In this document: positions 1 to 5,111 of the stretch, in pieces | Layout: the number at the start of each line of letters is the position of its first letter | Numbering within the stretch: the first letter of the stretch is position 1 | Source of the DNA: JBBRWO01 sp964388455 | Lineage (GTDB): Bacteria; Actinomycetota; Coriobacteriia; Anaerosomatales; JAAXUF01 | Direction: 5' to 3' | NCBI GenBank assembly: GCA_964388455.1 | Contig: CAYMAN010000066.1 | Coordinates: 1 to 7,587, forward strand | Length of the DNA stretch: 7,587 bases | Program-made: the position numbers and the translations under genes | The notes under the pieces: generated by a model | The model's input: the letters and a program-made list of their open reading frames with translations, nothing else | Told to the model about the DNA's origin: nothing | Database searches by the model: none

Positions 1-271
1 TGTCGTCGTTGCGCAGGATGAGGAACTCCTCGCCATCGACCTTGATCTCGGTCGCGCCGTACTTGCTGTAGACGACGGTGTCGCCCACCTTGACGTCGAG
101 TGCGATGCGCTTCTCGCCGTCCTCGTCCCACTTACCGGTGCCGACTGCCACTACGGTCCCGCGAGTGGGCTTCTCCTTGGCGTTGTCCGCCAGGATCAGT
201 CCGCTCTTGGTGGTGGTCTCGGCCTCGGCGGCCTTGACGATGACGCGATCGCCCAGAGGCTTCAGATTCAT
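1..271 (-). CDS. groES: Co-chaperonin GroES (Cpn10), C-terminus cut by window edge
   Basis: GroES forms the seven-fold lid of the GroEL chaperonin and closes the cytoplasmic folding chamber in an ATP-dependent cycle. Ninety residues are readable. The N-terminus carries the family signature LKPLGDRVIVK (residues 3-13). A mobile-loop region follows at about 17-34, with SGLIL as its hydrophobic GroEL contact. KYGATEI and, at the end, FLILRNDD are both typical of the family. GroES proteins are usually about 95-100 residues, so only a handful of codons are missing beyond the left edge. The ATG start is supported by AGGAGG at 279-284, seven bases upstream. The gene has its own promoter and a CIRCE operator (405-429), so HrcA repression relieved by heat is expected. 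It lies downstream of tsaD in the same direction, as in Mycobacterium, where groEL1 follows; groEL is expected outside the window. Confidence 0.97.
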   Translation of the reverse strand, partial: MNLKPLGDRVIVKAAEAETTTKSGLILADNAKEKPTRGTVVAVGTGKWDEDGEKRIALDVKVGDTVVYSKYGATEIKVDGEEFLILRNDD

Positions 272-404
272 CGACGTCCCTCCTGCTCTTCTCTTCCGTA
301 TACGACGTTCGCGAAGCGACTGCCTCGCGCACTAAACCTGTGGTTCGCACTGCATGCGGTAGCTGAGTACATACCCACCCACCGCAGAGTGTCTCACCGA
401 CTGC
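272..404 (-). other. groES 5' leader, about 133 nt from CIRCE to start codon
   Basis: Apart from the ribosome binding site I see no gene here. It contains short palindromes (TTCGCGAA at 309-316, GTATAC at 298-303) but no hairpin strong enough to call. The leader is long for a groES transcript, so post-transcriptional control is possible but not shown. Confidence 0.5.
279..284 (-). promoter_or_regulatory. groES ribosome binding site
   Basis: AGGAGG on the minus strand, seven bases before the groES ATG at 271. It is a full consensus Shine-Dalgarno core and fixes the start codon. Confidence 0.85.
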
Positions 405-429
405 TGGCACTCTACCCCGCCGAGTGCCA
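405..429 (-). promoter_or_regulatory. CIRCE operator (HrcA binding site)
   Basis: A perfect inverted repeat, TGGCACTC, nine bases, GAGTGCCA. The consensus CIRCE element is TTAGCACTC-N9-GAGTGCTAA, so the core arms GCACTC/GAGTGC and the nine-base spacer match exactly. Only the outer bases differ (TTGG/CCAG on the minus strand), a variation expected in GC-rich Gram-positives. It starts about ten bases downstream of the -10 box at 440-445, at or just after the expected transcription start. That is where HrcA blocks initiation, and, since CIRCE is transcribed, it may also act in the mRNA. The hrcA gene is not in the window. Confidence 0.93.
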
Positions 430-439
430 ACGACCTCGG

Positions 440-468
440 ATTCTACCCACACCCCTACGCCGACGCAA
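440..468 (-). promoter_or_regulatory. Housekeeping-type promoter for groES
   Basis: On the minus strand a -35 TTGCGT (463-468) and a -10 TAGAAT (440-445) are separated by exactly 17 bases. The predicted start falls near 433, immediately before the CIRCE element. This is the usual layout of HrcA-controlled groES operons, with a vegetative sigma promoter and the operator at the start site. Similarity to TTGACA is only partial (TTG plus spacing), but TAGAAT matches five of six bases of TATAAT. Confidence 0.75.
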
Positions 469-575
469 GCGGATACACGGGAATTCCACACGACATCTGA
501 GTGCCGAGCGCTTAGATTACCCGCCGAGAAGAGACGGCACCGCAAACCACGCGTTGCTGCGGTCCGCCGCGATGT

Positions 576-2054
576 CTACTCCGTGTCCAGCCGCAATCCG
601 GGCACGGGCTCAGCATCGAGGCCGAGCCGGTCGCCACGCCAGTAGCGATAGTGCGCTGCGGCGGCGATCATGGCGGCGTTGTCGGTACACAGATGCATCG
701 GCGGTACGCTCACGTGTACGCCGAGCGGCTCGATCGCCGCGCGCAACGCCTCGCGCAATGCGGGGTTGGCCGCGACGCCGCCGGCGAGGCAGAACGAAGT
801 CGCCCCAGTCTCGGACACCGCGCGCACCGCCTTCGCAACCTGCACGTCGATGACGGCTGCCTGGAACGAGGCGGCCAGGTCGGGAATGTCGATCTCGCGT
901 CCGGCATCGCGCTCGTGACGGATGTGGTTGATGACTGCAGTCTTGAGTCCCGACAGCGAGAACGCGTAGTCCCCGCTGTGCAGCATCGCGCGCGGGAAGT
1001 CGATAGCCGTCGGATCGCCCGTCGCCGCCATGCGCGAGAGGATCGGTCCACCGGGGTAGTCGAGCCCAAGCACCTTGGCGACCTTGTCGAACGCCTCCCC
1101 TGTCGCGTCGTCGAGCGTCTCGCCCATCGTGCGGTACACGCCCCACTCGGGCATGTGCACGAGCGAGGTATGCCCTCCCGAGACGACAAGCGCGATCAGC
1201 GGCGGCGCGACCTCGGGATCGGCGAACACGTTGGCGAAGATGTGCCCTTCGAGGTGATTGACCCCCACCAGCGGCAGTCCGGTCCCCATCGCAAGCCCCT
1301 TGGCATAGGCCAGCCCCACCACAAGCGCGCCGACAAGCCCCGGTCCGTAGGTGACCGCAATCGCATCTAGGTCGGCGAACTCGAGTCGTTCTCGGCCGAG
1401 CGTGGCGGCAGCCTGGGCCATGGCCTCGTCGATGACGCCGACGACTGCCTCGGTGTGCTTGCGGCTCGCGATCTCCGGCACAACGCCACCGAATCGTGCG
1501 TGGAAGTCGATCTGGCTGGAGACCACGTTGGCGAGCAGCTCGCGTCCGCCACGCATGACGGAGGCAGCCGTCTCATCGCACGACGATTCGATCGCCAGAA
1601 TGAGCTCGGATGGCGCTTCGAGATCGCTCCACATGATCCGCGCGTCCTCATCGTCGTAGTAGCCGGGGCGCGTGCCCGCATGTGCGAATCCCGCGGACTC
1701 GTAGAGCGCGATTGCGGCGGTGCTGCTTGGCCTGACCTCAAGCGTGATGCGGCTAGCACCCATCGCGGCGGCAACGCCCCGGATCGACGCCAACAACCTT
1801 CGGCCGACGCCCTGCCCGCGCAGCGATTCGCTCACGGCGAGATTCATCAGATGCGCATCGGTGGCGGCGAACACGCCCACTCCACCGTAGCCGACGATTT
1901 CGCCATCGTCCTCGGCGACGAACCAGGCGCGATGCGGCGCGGTCAGCTCGGCGACGAACATCGGTGCAGACCAGGCATCGCGAAACACGCGCGCCTCGAT
2001 CACCGTCACCGCTTCGACGTCGGCCAAACTCATCGGCCGGATGAGGGCGGTCAC
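576..2054 (-). CDS. tsaD: RimI-TsaD fusion: N-terminal acetyltransferase + tRNA t6A threonylcarbamoyltransferase
   Basis: One uninterrupted 492-residue protein joins two enzymes normally encoded separately. Residues 1-145 are a GNAT acetyltransferase of the RimI type. Its acetyl-CoA loop is RGQGVGRRLL (79-88); LEVRPS and ALYESAGF follow. E106 and Y118 sit where E. coli RimI has its catalytic Glu103 and Tyr115. Residues about 151-492 are a complete TsaD: SSCDET (157-162), KHTEA, the metal-binding HLEGH (H267, H271), VSGGHT (291-296), GGVAAN (425-430) and DNAAMI with metal ligand D458. TsaD transfers threonylcarbamoyl from TC-AMP to A37 of ANN-decoding tRNAs, working with TsaB and TsaE, the two genes just upstream. 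RimI acetylates the N-terminal alanine of a ribosomal protein. The linker is only about five residues. The start is GTG, overlapping the tsaB stop (GTGA), with GGTGAGG at 2059-2065. The fusion is directly visible; whether the product stays joined is unknown. Confidence 0.96.
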   Translation of the reverse strand: MTALIRPMSLADVEAVTVIEARVFRDAWSAPMFVAELTAPHRAWFVAEDDGEIVGYGGVGVFAATDAHLMNLAVSESLRGQGVGRRLLASIRGVAAAMGASRITLEVRPSSTAAIALYESAGFAHAGTRPGYYDDEDARIMWSDLEAPSELILAIESSCDETAASVMRGGRELLANVVSSQIDFHARFGGVVPEIASRKHTEAVVGVIDEAMAQAAATLGRERLEFADLDAIAVTYGPGLVGALVVGLAYAKGLAMGTGLPLVGVNHLEGHIFANVFADPEVAPPLIALVVSGGHTSLVHMPEWGVYRTMGETLDDATGEAFDKVAKVLGLDYPGGPILSRMAATGDPTAIDFPRAMLHSGDYAFSLSGLKTAVINHIRHERDAGREIDIPDLAASFQAAVIDVQVAKAVRAVSETGATSFCLAGGVAANPALREALRAAIEPLGVHVSVPPMHLCTDNAAMIAAAAHYRYWRGDRLGLDAEPVPGLRLDTE

Positions 2055-2860
2055 GATGCCTCACCCGCGCCGAGGCTGATCTCGCGAGCCGGCGACGTGC
2101 CTGCAACGCCGGTGTCGAGAGCGCCGACCCACGGCAAGCCGGCGCGCTCGCGCTCGGCCTCCTCGGCGTCAGAGAGTCGCGTGTAGACCGGGAGCACGGT
2201 CGCCGGGTCGCCGTCGCCCAGTGTGCCTTGGGTCGATGCGACAGCCCATGCAGCGAACAGTCCCGTCGGCGACGGCGCCCAGCGCTCGCGCTCGGCAAAT
2301 CTCGCCCGCTCGCCCAGCGCATCGGCGAAGATCGCCTCGTACTTGCGGATGCCGTTGCCGACGAGCAGCAGCGGCTCGCCCAGTGCATCCCACTCGTGCG
2401 CGACCACTGCCGGCTTCGAGACGCGGTCCGCGGCCAGGCGCTCGGCGCGGCCACCGCCACACCGGAACAGAGCGGGGTATATCTCCCCCCGCATCGCGTC
2501 GCCCAGTACCGCCAGCAGCACGCTCTCGTCGGCGTAGGGCTGCGCGATTGCGTCCAACGTACCGACACCCCAAAGTGGCACGCCGAGCCCGTGCGCGAGC
2601 CCCTTGGCTGCCGCGACACCGATACGCACGCCCGTGAACGACCCCGGTCCGCGCCCTACGACGACCCCGTCGATGTCACCCGCCGAGAACCCGGCTTCGG
2701 CCAGTACGGCCTCGGCCATCGGCAGCACGCGCGACAACGCCGCGCGCGGCGCGTCCTCGACGACGCCGCCGAGCAGTCGCACGACGCCGTCCTCGACGCG
2801 CGCAAGCCCGACCGAGGTAACCTCGGTCGCGGTATCAAGCGCCAGCAGTAAGCGGCTCAC
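2051..2860 (-). CDS. tsaB: tRNA t6A biosynthesis protein TsaB
   Basis: TsaB (YeaZ) is the non-catalytic ASKHA-fold partner that heterodimerises with TsaD and is bridged by TsaE in bacterial t6A synthesis. The 269-residue product opens with LLLALDTATEVTSVGL, the usual N-terminal strand. It has GRGPGSFTGVRIG (69-81), the family hallmark, DAMRGEIY (121-128, usually DARRGEVY) and LPVYTR (223-228) near the usual end. About 40 extra residues, rich in Ala, Glu and Gly, follow, making it longer than typical TsaB (about 230). I chose the GTG at 2860, not a start 19 codons upstream. GAGGAG (2866-2871) lies five bases before it, homology begins there, and the GTG overlaps the tsaE stop as GTGA. It ends in a second GTGA with the rimI-tsaD start. 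Confidence 0.95.
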   Translation of the reverse strand: MSRLLLALDTATEVTSVGLARVEDGVVRLLGGVVEDAPRAALSRVLPMAEAVLAEAGFSAGDIDGVVVGRGPGSFTGVRIGVAAAKGLAHGLGVPLWGVGTLDAIAQPYADESVLLAVLGDAMRGEIYPALFRCGGGRAERLAADRVSKPAVVAHEWDALGEPLLLVGNGIRKYEAIFADALGERARFAERERWAPSPTGLFAAWAVASTQGTLGDGDPATVLPVYTRLSDAEEAERERAGLPWVGALDTGVAGTSPAREISLGAGEAS

Positions 2861-3366
2861 AGGATCTCCTCGGCGGTCAGAGTGATTCCGGGCAGATCCT
2901 CGCACGCACGCGACCACTCCTGCACTAGCACCTCGCCGCGCGGGCCCACGCCTGTGACACTCACCAGGCGCTCGTCATCGGACACGATACCGATGCTCAC
3001 GGAGACGCACTCCGGCGGAATCGCATCGGGAAACCGGTCGCCCCACTCGACCACCGCTATGCCGTCCGCTTCGAGGACACCCCAGTAGTCGAGGTCGTCG
3101 AGCTGGTCGGAGCTGCCCAGGCGATAGAGATCGAAATGGTAGAGAGGAATGCGGCCCTCGTGCACCAGCAGGATGTTGAAGGTCGGGCTGGTGACCGGCT
3201 CGACCACTCCCAGGCCGACCGCCAGTCCCTTTGTGAACTGCGTCTTTCCCGCGCCCAAGTCGCCCGAGAGGATCAATACGTCTCCGGCGCACGCTATCGG
3301 CGCAAGGGCGCTGCCCAAGGCCTGAGTCGACATCTCTGATGTTGAAGTGAGCGAAACGCGATTCAC
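2857..3366 (-). CDS. tsaE: tRNA t6A biosynthesis ATPase TsaE
   Basis: TsaE (YjeE) is the small P-loop ATPase that binds the TsaB-TsaD complex and resets it between cycles of tRNA threonylcarbamoylation. The 169-residue protein has a clear Walker A, GDLGAGKT (35-42), then TSPTF (59-63, the switch region), HFDLYRL (77-83) and VVEWGDRF (105-112), which carries the conserved Glu-Trp-Gly of the family. Length is near normal (150-170). The start is GTG at 3366, sharing GTGA with the stop of the upstream glycosylase gene; AGGAGA at 3376-3381 is nine bases before it and supports this choice. The downstream junction with tsaB is also GTGA, so translation of the three proteins is probably coupled. Confidence 0.95.
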   Translation of the reverse strand: MNRVSLTSTSEMSTQALGSALAPIACAGDVLILSGDLGAGKTQFTKGLAVGLGVVEPVTSPTFNILLVHEGRIPLYHFDLYRLGSSDQLDDLDYWGVLEADGIAVVEWGDRFPDAIPPECVSVSIGIVSDDERLVSVTGVGPRGEVLVQEWSRACEDLPGITLTAEEIL

Positions 3367-3938
3367 GAGATCAGCTCTCCTAGCAGCGTGAAGTCCGCCA
3401 GCAGCGGCTCGCGCTTCGATCGGTCGTAGATAGCCGCCGCAGGATGATAGACCGGCAGCACCGTAAACGTACCCGCCCGATGCACGCTTCCGCGCAAACT
3501 CGTGATACCCGCATCCGTCTCCAGTACGACACGAGTCGCGAAGTTGCCCAACGTGACGATGATCTCCGGCCCCACGACCCTGACCTGTTCACGCAGAAAC
3601 GGGACGCAGGTCTCGATTTCGACCGGAGCGGGGTTGCGATTTCCGGGAGGGCGGCACTTGACCACGTTGGCGACAAAGACGTTCTCGCGTGTGAGTCCCG
3701 CAGCGGCCAGCAGCTCGTCGAGGAACTTTCCCGCCGCACCCACGAAGGGCACGCCGGTCAGGTCCTCGCTCTTGCCGGGCGCCTCGCCGATGAGCATGAC
3801 CTTGGCTGCCGGATCGCCCGAGCCAAACACGATCCGGGTGCGGGTCTCACTGAGCGGGCACCGACGACAATCGCCGATCAGCCTCTCAATCTCCGCAAGC
3901 GTTGAGCAACCGAGCCCTGGGGCCTGCTTTCCCGGCAC
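3363..3938 (-). CDS. Family 4 uracil-DNA glycosylase with [4Fe-4S] cluster
   Basis: Removes uracil, arising mainly from cytosine deamination, from DNA as the first step of base excision repair. The 191-residue protein has four cysteines in the family 4 cluster pattern: C24 and C27 in CRRCPL, C95 in VKCRPPGNRNP, and C111 after a 15-residue gap. Active-site motif GEAPGKSED (51-59) and the second motif YHPAA (164-168) are intact, as is PFVGAAGKFLDELL (64-77). Length is normal for the family (about 190-220). The GTG start at 3938 lies two bases after the stop of the nitroreductase gene and has no good Shine-Dalgarno, so it probably depends on reinitiation by ribosomes finishing that gene. Its stop overlaps the tsaE start. 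An older reading of such genes as phage DNA-polymerase-like proteins refers to the same family. Confidence 0.94.
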   Translation of the reverse strand: MPGKQAPGLGCSTLAEIERLIGDCRRCPLSETRTRIVFGSGDPAAKVMLIGEAPGKSEDLTGVPFVGAAGKFLDELLAAAGLTRENVFVANVVKCRPPGNRNPAPVEIETCVPFLREQVRVVGPEIIVTLGNFATRVVLETDAGITSLRGSVHRAGTFTVLPVYHPAAAIYDRSKREPLLADFTLLGELIS

Positions 3939-3940
3939 GA

Positions 3941-4456
3941 TCAGATCCAGGTCGCTACCTCGGCCAACGGTCGGCGGGCCGGGCGGCCAGCGGACTCGGC
4001 CGAGTAGCCGATGGGAAGTATCGCAACCGGTTCGATGGGTGCCTGAATCGACAACGCGTCTCGGACCGCATCTGTATCAAACGCACCGATCCAGCACGAT
4101 GCCAGACCTCGGTCCACCGCGGTGAGCAGAATGTGCTCCACAGCTGCAGAAGTGTCCTGGATCGCATAGAGCCGCTCACCTCGGTCGCCGTACCGTGCCG
4201 CGCACGGCCTCGGGTCGACCGACACGATGATGATGACGGGCGCCGTGGTCGCCCAGCGCTGGTGAAGCGCGATACCGAGCTTCTCGCGAGCCTCAAGCGT
4301 CCGCACGACGGTGAAACGCCAAGGCTGAATGTTGCCGGCAGTAGGTGCGGCAACCGCGGCGTCGAGAAGAGCTCTCACATCTTCGTCGGAAACATCAAGC
4401 TTGCTGTTGAAGTGCCGCACGCTGCGACGCTTTGCGATGACTTCCGAGAACTCCAT
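3941..4456 (-). CDS. Nitroreductase family FMN oxidoreductase
   Basis: A small flavoprotein of the nitroreductase superfamily, expected to be a cytoplasmic homodimer that binds FMN and uses NAD(P)H; the substrate cannot be told from sequence. The 171-residue product begins with MEFSEVIAKRRSVRHF, where KRRSVR (9-14) is the conserved FMN phosphate-binding stretch. APTAGNIQPWRF (37-48) is the second family motif. The central region 98-126 (AIQD, VEHILLTAV, GLASCWIGAF) and the C-terminal LPIGYSAE (147-154) with RRPLAEV are also typical. I chose ATG 4456 because homology begins there and GGGAAGGG (4465-4472) lies eight bases upstream. The frame stays open upstream, but that stretch is Arg-rich and runs through the promoter. 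It is the first gene of the operon containing the glycosylase and tsa genes. No functional link to t6A is evident. Confidence 0.9.
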   Translation of the reverse strand: MEFSEVIAKRRSVRHFNSKLDVSDEDVRALLDAAVAAPTAGNIQPWRFTVVRTLEAREKLGIALHQRWATTAPVIIIVSVDPRPCAARYGDRGERLYAIQDTSAAVEHILLTAVDRGLASCWIGAFDTDAVRDALSIQAPIEPVAILPIGYSAESAGRPARRPLAEVATWI

Positions 4457-4464
4457 GCGCAATG

Positions 4465-4472
4465 CCCTTCCC
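4465..4472 (-). promoter_or_regulatory. Nitroreductase gene ribosome binding site
   Basis: GGGAAGGG, eight bases before the ATG at 4456. It decides between this start and longer versions of the same frame. Confidence 0.6.
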
Positions 4473-4492
4473 GTTCGGTGGTGGGTGCGTAC

Positions 4493-4510
4493 CGCGCGCA
4501 CATGCGCGCG
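4493..4510. repeat. GC-rich inverted repeat in the nitroreductase leader
   Basis: Arms CGCGCGCA and TGCGCGCG, eight bases each, flank a two-base centre. It lies about 6-24 bases after the transcription start predicted from the -10 box at 4524-4529. It could be an operator, for example for a redox or one-component regulator, or simply a GC-rich palindrome. No matching regulator family is recognised. Confidence 0.5.
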
Positions 4511-4523
4511 TCGGCGACTCCTC

Positions 4524-4529
4524 ATTCTA
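4524..4529 (-). promoter_or_regulatory. Candidate -10 box for the nitroreductase-udg-tsa operon
   Basis: TAGAAT on the minus strand, the same hexamer as the groES -10 box, about 68 bases before the nitroreductase start. No convincing -35 sits 16-18 bases upstream (that stretch is GC-rich), so the promoter would be weak or activator-dependent. It is the only likely promoter for the five genes down to rimI-tsaD, since all junctions are overlapping or nearly so. Confidence 0.45.
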
Positions 4530-4612
4530 GCCCAACAGGGCGCGCGCGCTGACGACACAACGACTGGCATTCATCGGCAGGTGCGAGCAATCGCGCGTCG
4601 AATAGAGCGACT

Positions 4613-4621
4613 GGGGGTGAT
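4613..4621 (+). promoter_or_regulatory. Ribosome binding site of the plus-strand hypothetical gene
   Basis: GGGGGTGAT differs from the consensus GGAGGTGAT by one base and lies seven bases before the ATG at 4629. It favours that start over the ATG at 4620, which overlaps the site itself. Confidence 0.6.
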
Positions 4622-4628
4622 GTGGGAG

Positions 4629-4991
4629 ATGCACAACTCAAATGTCAACGAAGAAGAGTTAGGGATTAGGGCGTTTCAGATCAAGAAGGCGAAGGCCGTC
4701 GAACGCGCAGTTCAGCTGATTCGCCATTCATTGGGTGCCCAATGGGCCGAACTCACGGGCGCCGAGATCGAAGAGCTTGAGTGGGTCCTTGGCGAGCTGT
4801 GGGCGTATGTTGCACGGCACGACTGGGAAGACCTTCGATTCGGACACATCACGATGCGCGACATCATCAAGATACTGACGTTCGGCAGCCAGATGCGCCG
4901 CCATGCGCGCAACAGCATCGAGATTCTGAAGGACGTCCACGCAGTGATCCTCGCAGAGAGTGCGTACTTCTCTGACGACATGACCGACTAG
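4629..4991 (+). CDS. Hypothetical protein, 120 residues, family not recognised
   Basis: I do not recognise this family. The 120-residue product looks soluble and largely helical, with no signal peptide, no membrane segment and no cysteine. The first part has Lys/Glu-rich and Trp-containing helices (KKAKAVERAVQLIRHSL, EELEWVLGELWAYV). The latter half has a basic patch (MRRHARNSIEILKDVH), and the protein ends acidic (SDDMTD). It is the only complete plus-strand gene, divergent from the nitroreductase operon and convergent with the ATPase operon, with a hairpin terminator 26 bases after its stop. Its composition is about 56% G+C by hand count, against 65-70% for the neighbours sampled. That suggests a lineage-specific or acquired gene. 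Coding is supported by the good ribosome site, an isolated transcription unit and protein-like composition. I found no convincing promoter upstream. Confidence 0.7.
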   Translation: MHNSNVNEEELGIRAFQIKKAKAVERAVQLIRHSLGAQWAELTGAEIEELEWVLGELWAYVARHDWEDLRFGHITMRDIIKILTFGSQMRRHARNSIEILKDVHAVILAESAYFSDDMTD

Positions 4992-5017
4992 CGGCTTCGC
5001 CACATCCTGCATGAAGA

Positions 5018-5052
5018 GAGATGCCCTCCTGTTTGAGCGTGGAGGGCATCTC
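5018..5052. terminator. Bidirectional hairpin terminator between convergent genes
   Basis: A perfect 12-bp stem, GAGATGCCCTCC (5018-5029) with GGAGGGCATCTC (5041-5052), and an 11-base loop. It lies between the plus-strand hypothetical gene (stop at 4991) and subunit D on the minus strand (stop at 5112). The U-tract is poor on both sides: CGTGTTTG on plus, TCTTCAT on minus. Termination may therefore rest on stem strength, as in many high-GC bacteria. The sequence TGTTTGAGC occurs in the loop (5030-5038) and again just after the stem (5055-5063). Confidence 0.85.
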
Positions 5053-5111
5053 CGTGTTTGAGCTGTTTCGCTCGCTTCCGTGGTTCCGCTCGCGTTTCGC
5101 GCGTTCAGTCG

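Noticed and set aside
497..515. An imperfect palindrome containing GAGTGC and GCGCTTAG, considered as a second CIRCE
   Set aside because: The nine-base spacer and matching arm are absent; arms pair only with mismatches.
539..570. Short hairpins after the tsaD stop (ACCGCA/TGCGGT and GCGG/CCGC), considered as a terminator
   Set aside because: Stems are short, mutually exclusive and not followed by a T-run. No clear terminator is seen between tsaD and groES, so read-through into groES is possible.
389..853. Plus-strand open frame covering the groES promoter region and the tsaD end
   Set aside because: Its product is extremely Arg-rich with no motifs, and it overlaps the CIRCE, the promoter and tsaD.
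1455..2186. A 243-codon plus-strand open frame, with similar ones at 651-1370 and 2228-2851
   Set aside because: All are antisense to tsaD or tsaB, with His/Arg-rich compositions typical of non-coding frames.
2861..2917. A longer TsaB beginning at 2917
   Set aside because: The extra 19 residues are unlike TsaB, lie inside tsaE, and the GTG at 2860 has a good ribosome site and the operon's usual GTGA overlap.
3902..4552. A 216-codon plus-strand frame across the nitroreductase gene
   Set aside because: It is antisense to a gene with clear family motifs and extends into the intergenic promoter.
4620..4622. ATG three codons upstream as the start of the plus-strand hypothetical gene
   Set aside because: The best Shine-Dalgarno match overlaps this ATG, leaving no spacing; the ATG at 4629 has correct spacing. 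It cannot be fully excluded.
4992..5111. A tRNA or small RNA gene between the convergent genes
   Set aside because: Only the terminator hairpin is present; there is no cloverleaf and no promoter that I can see.
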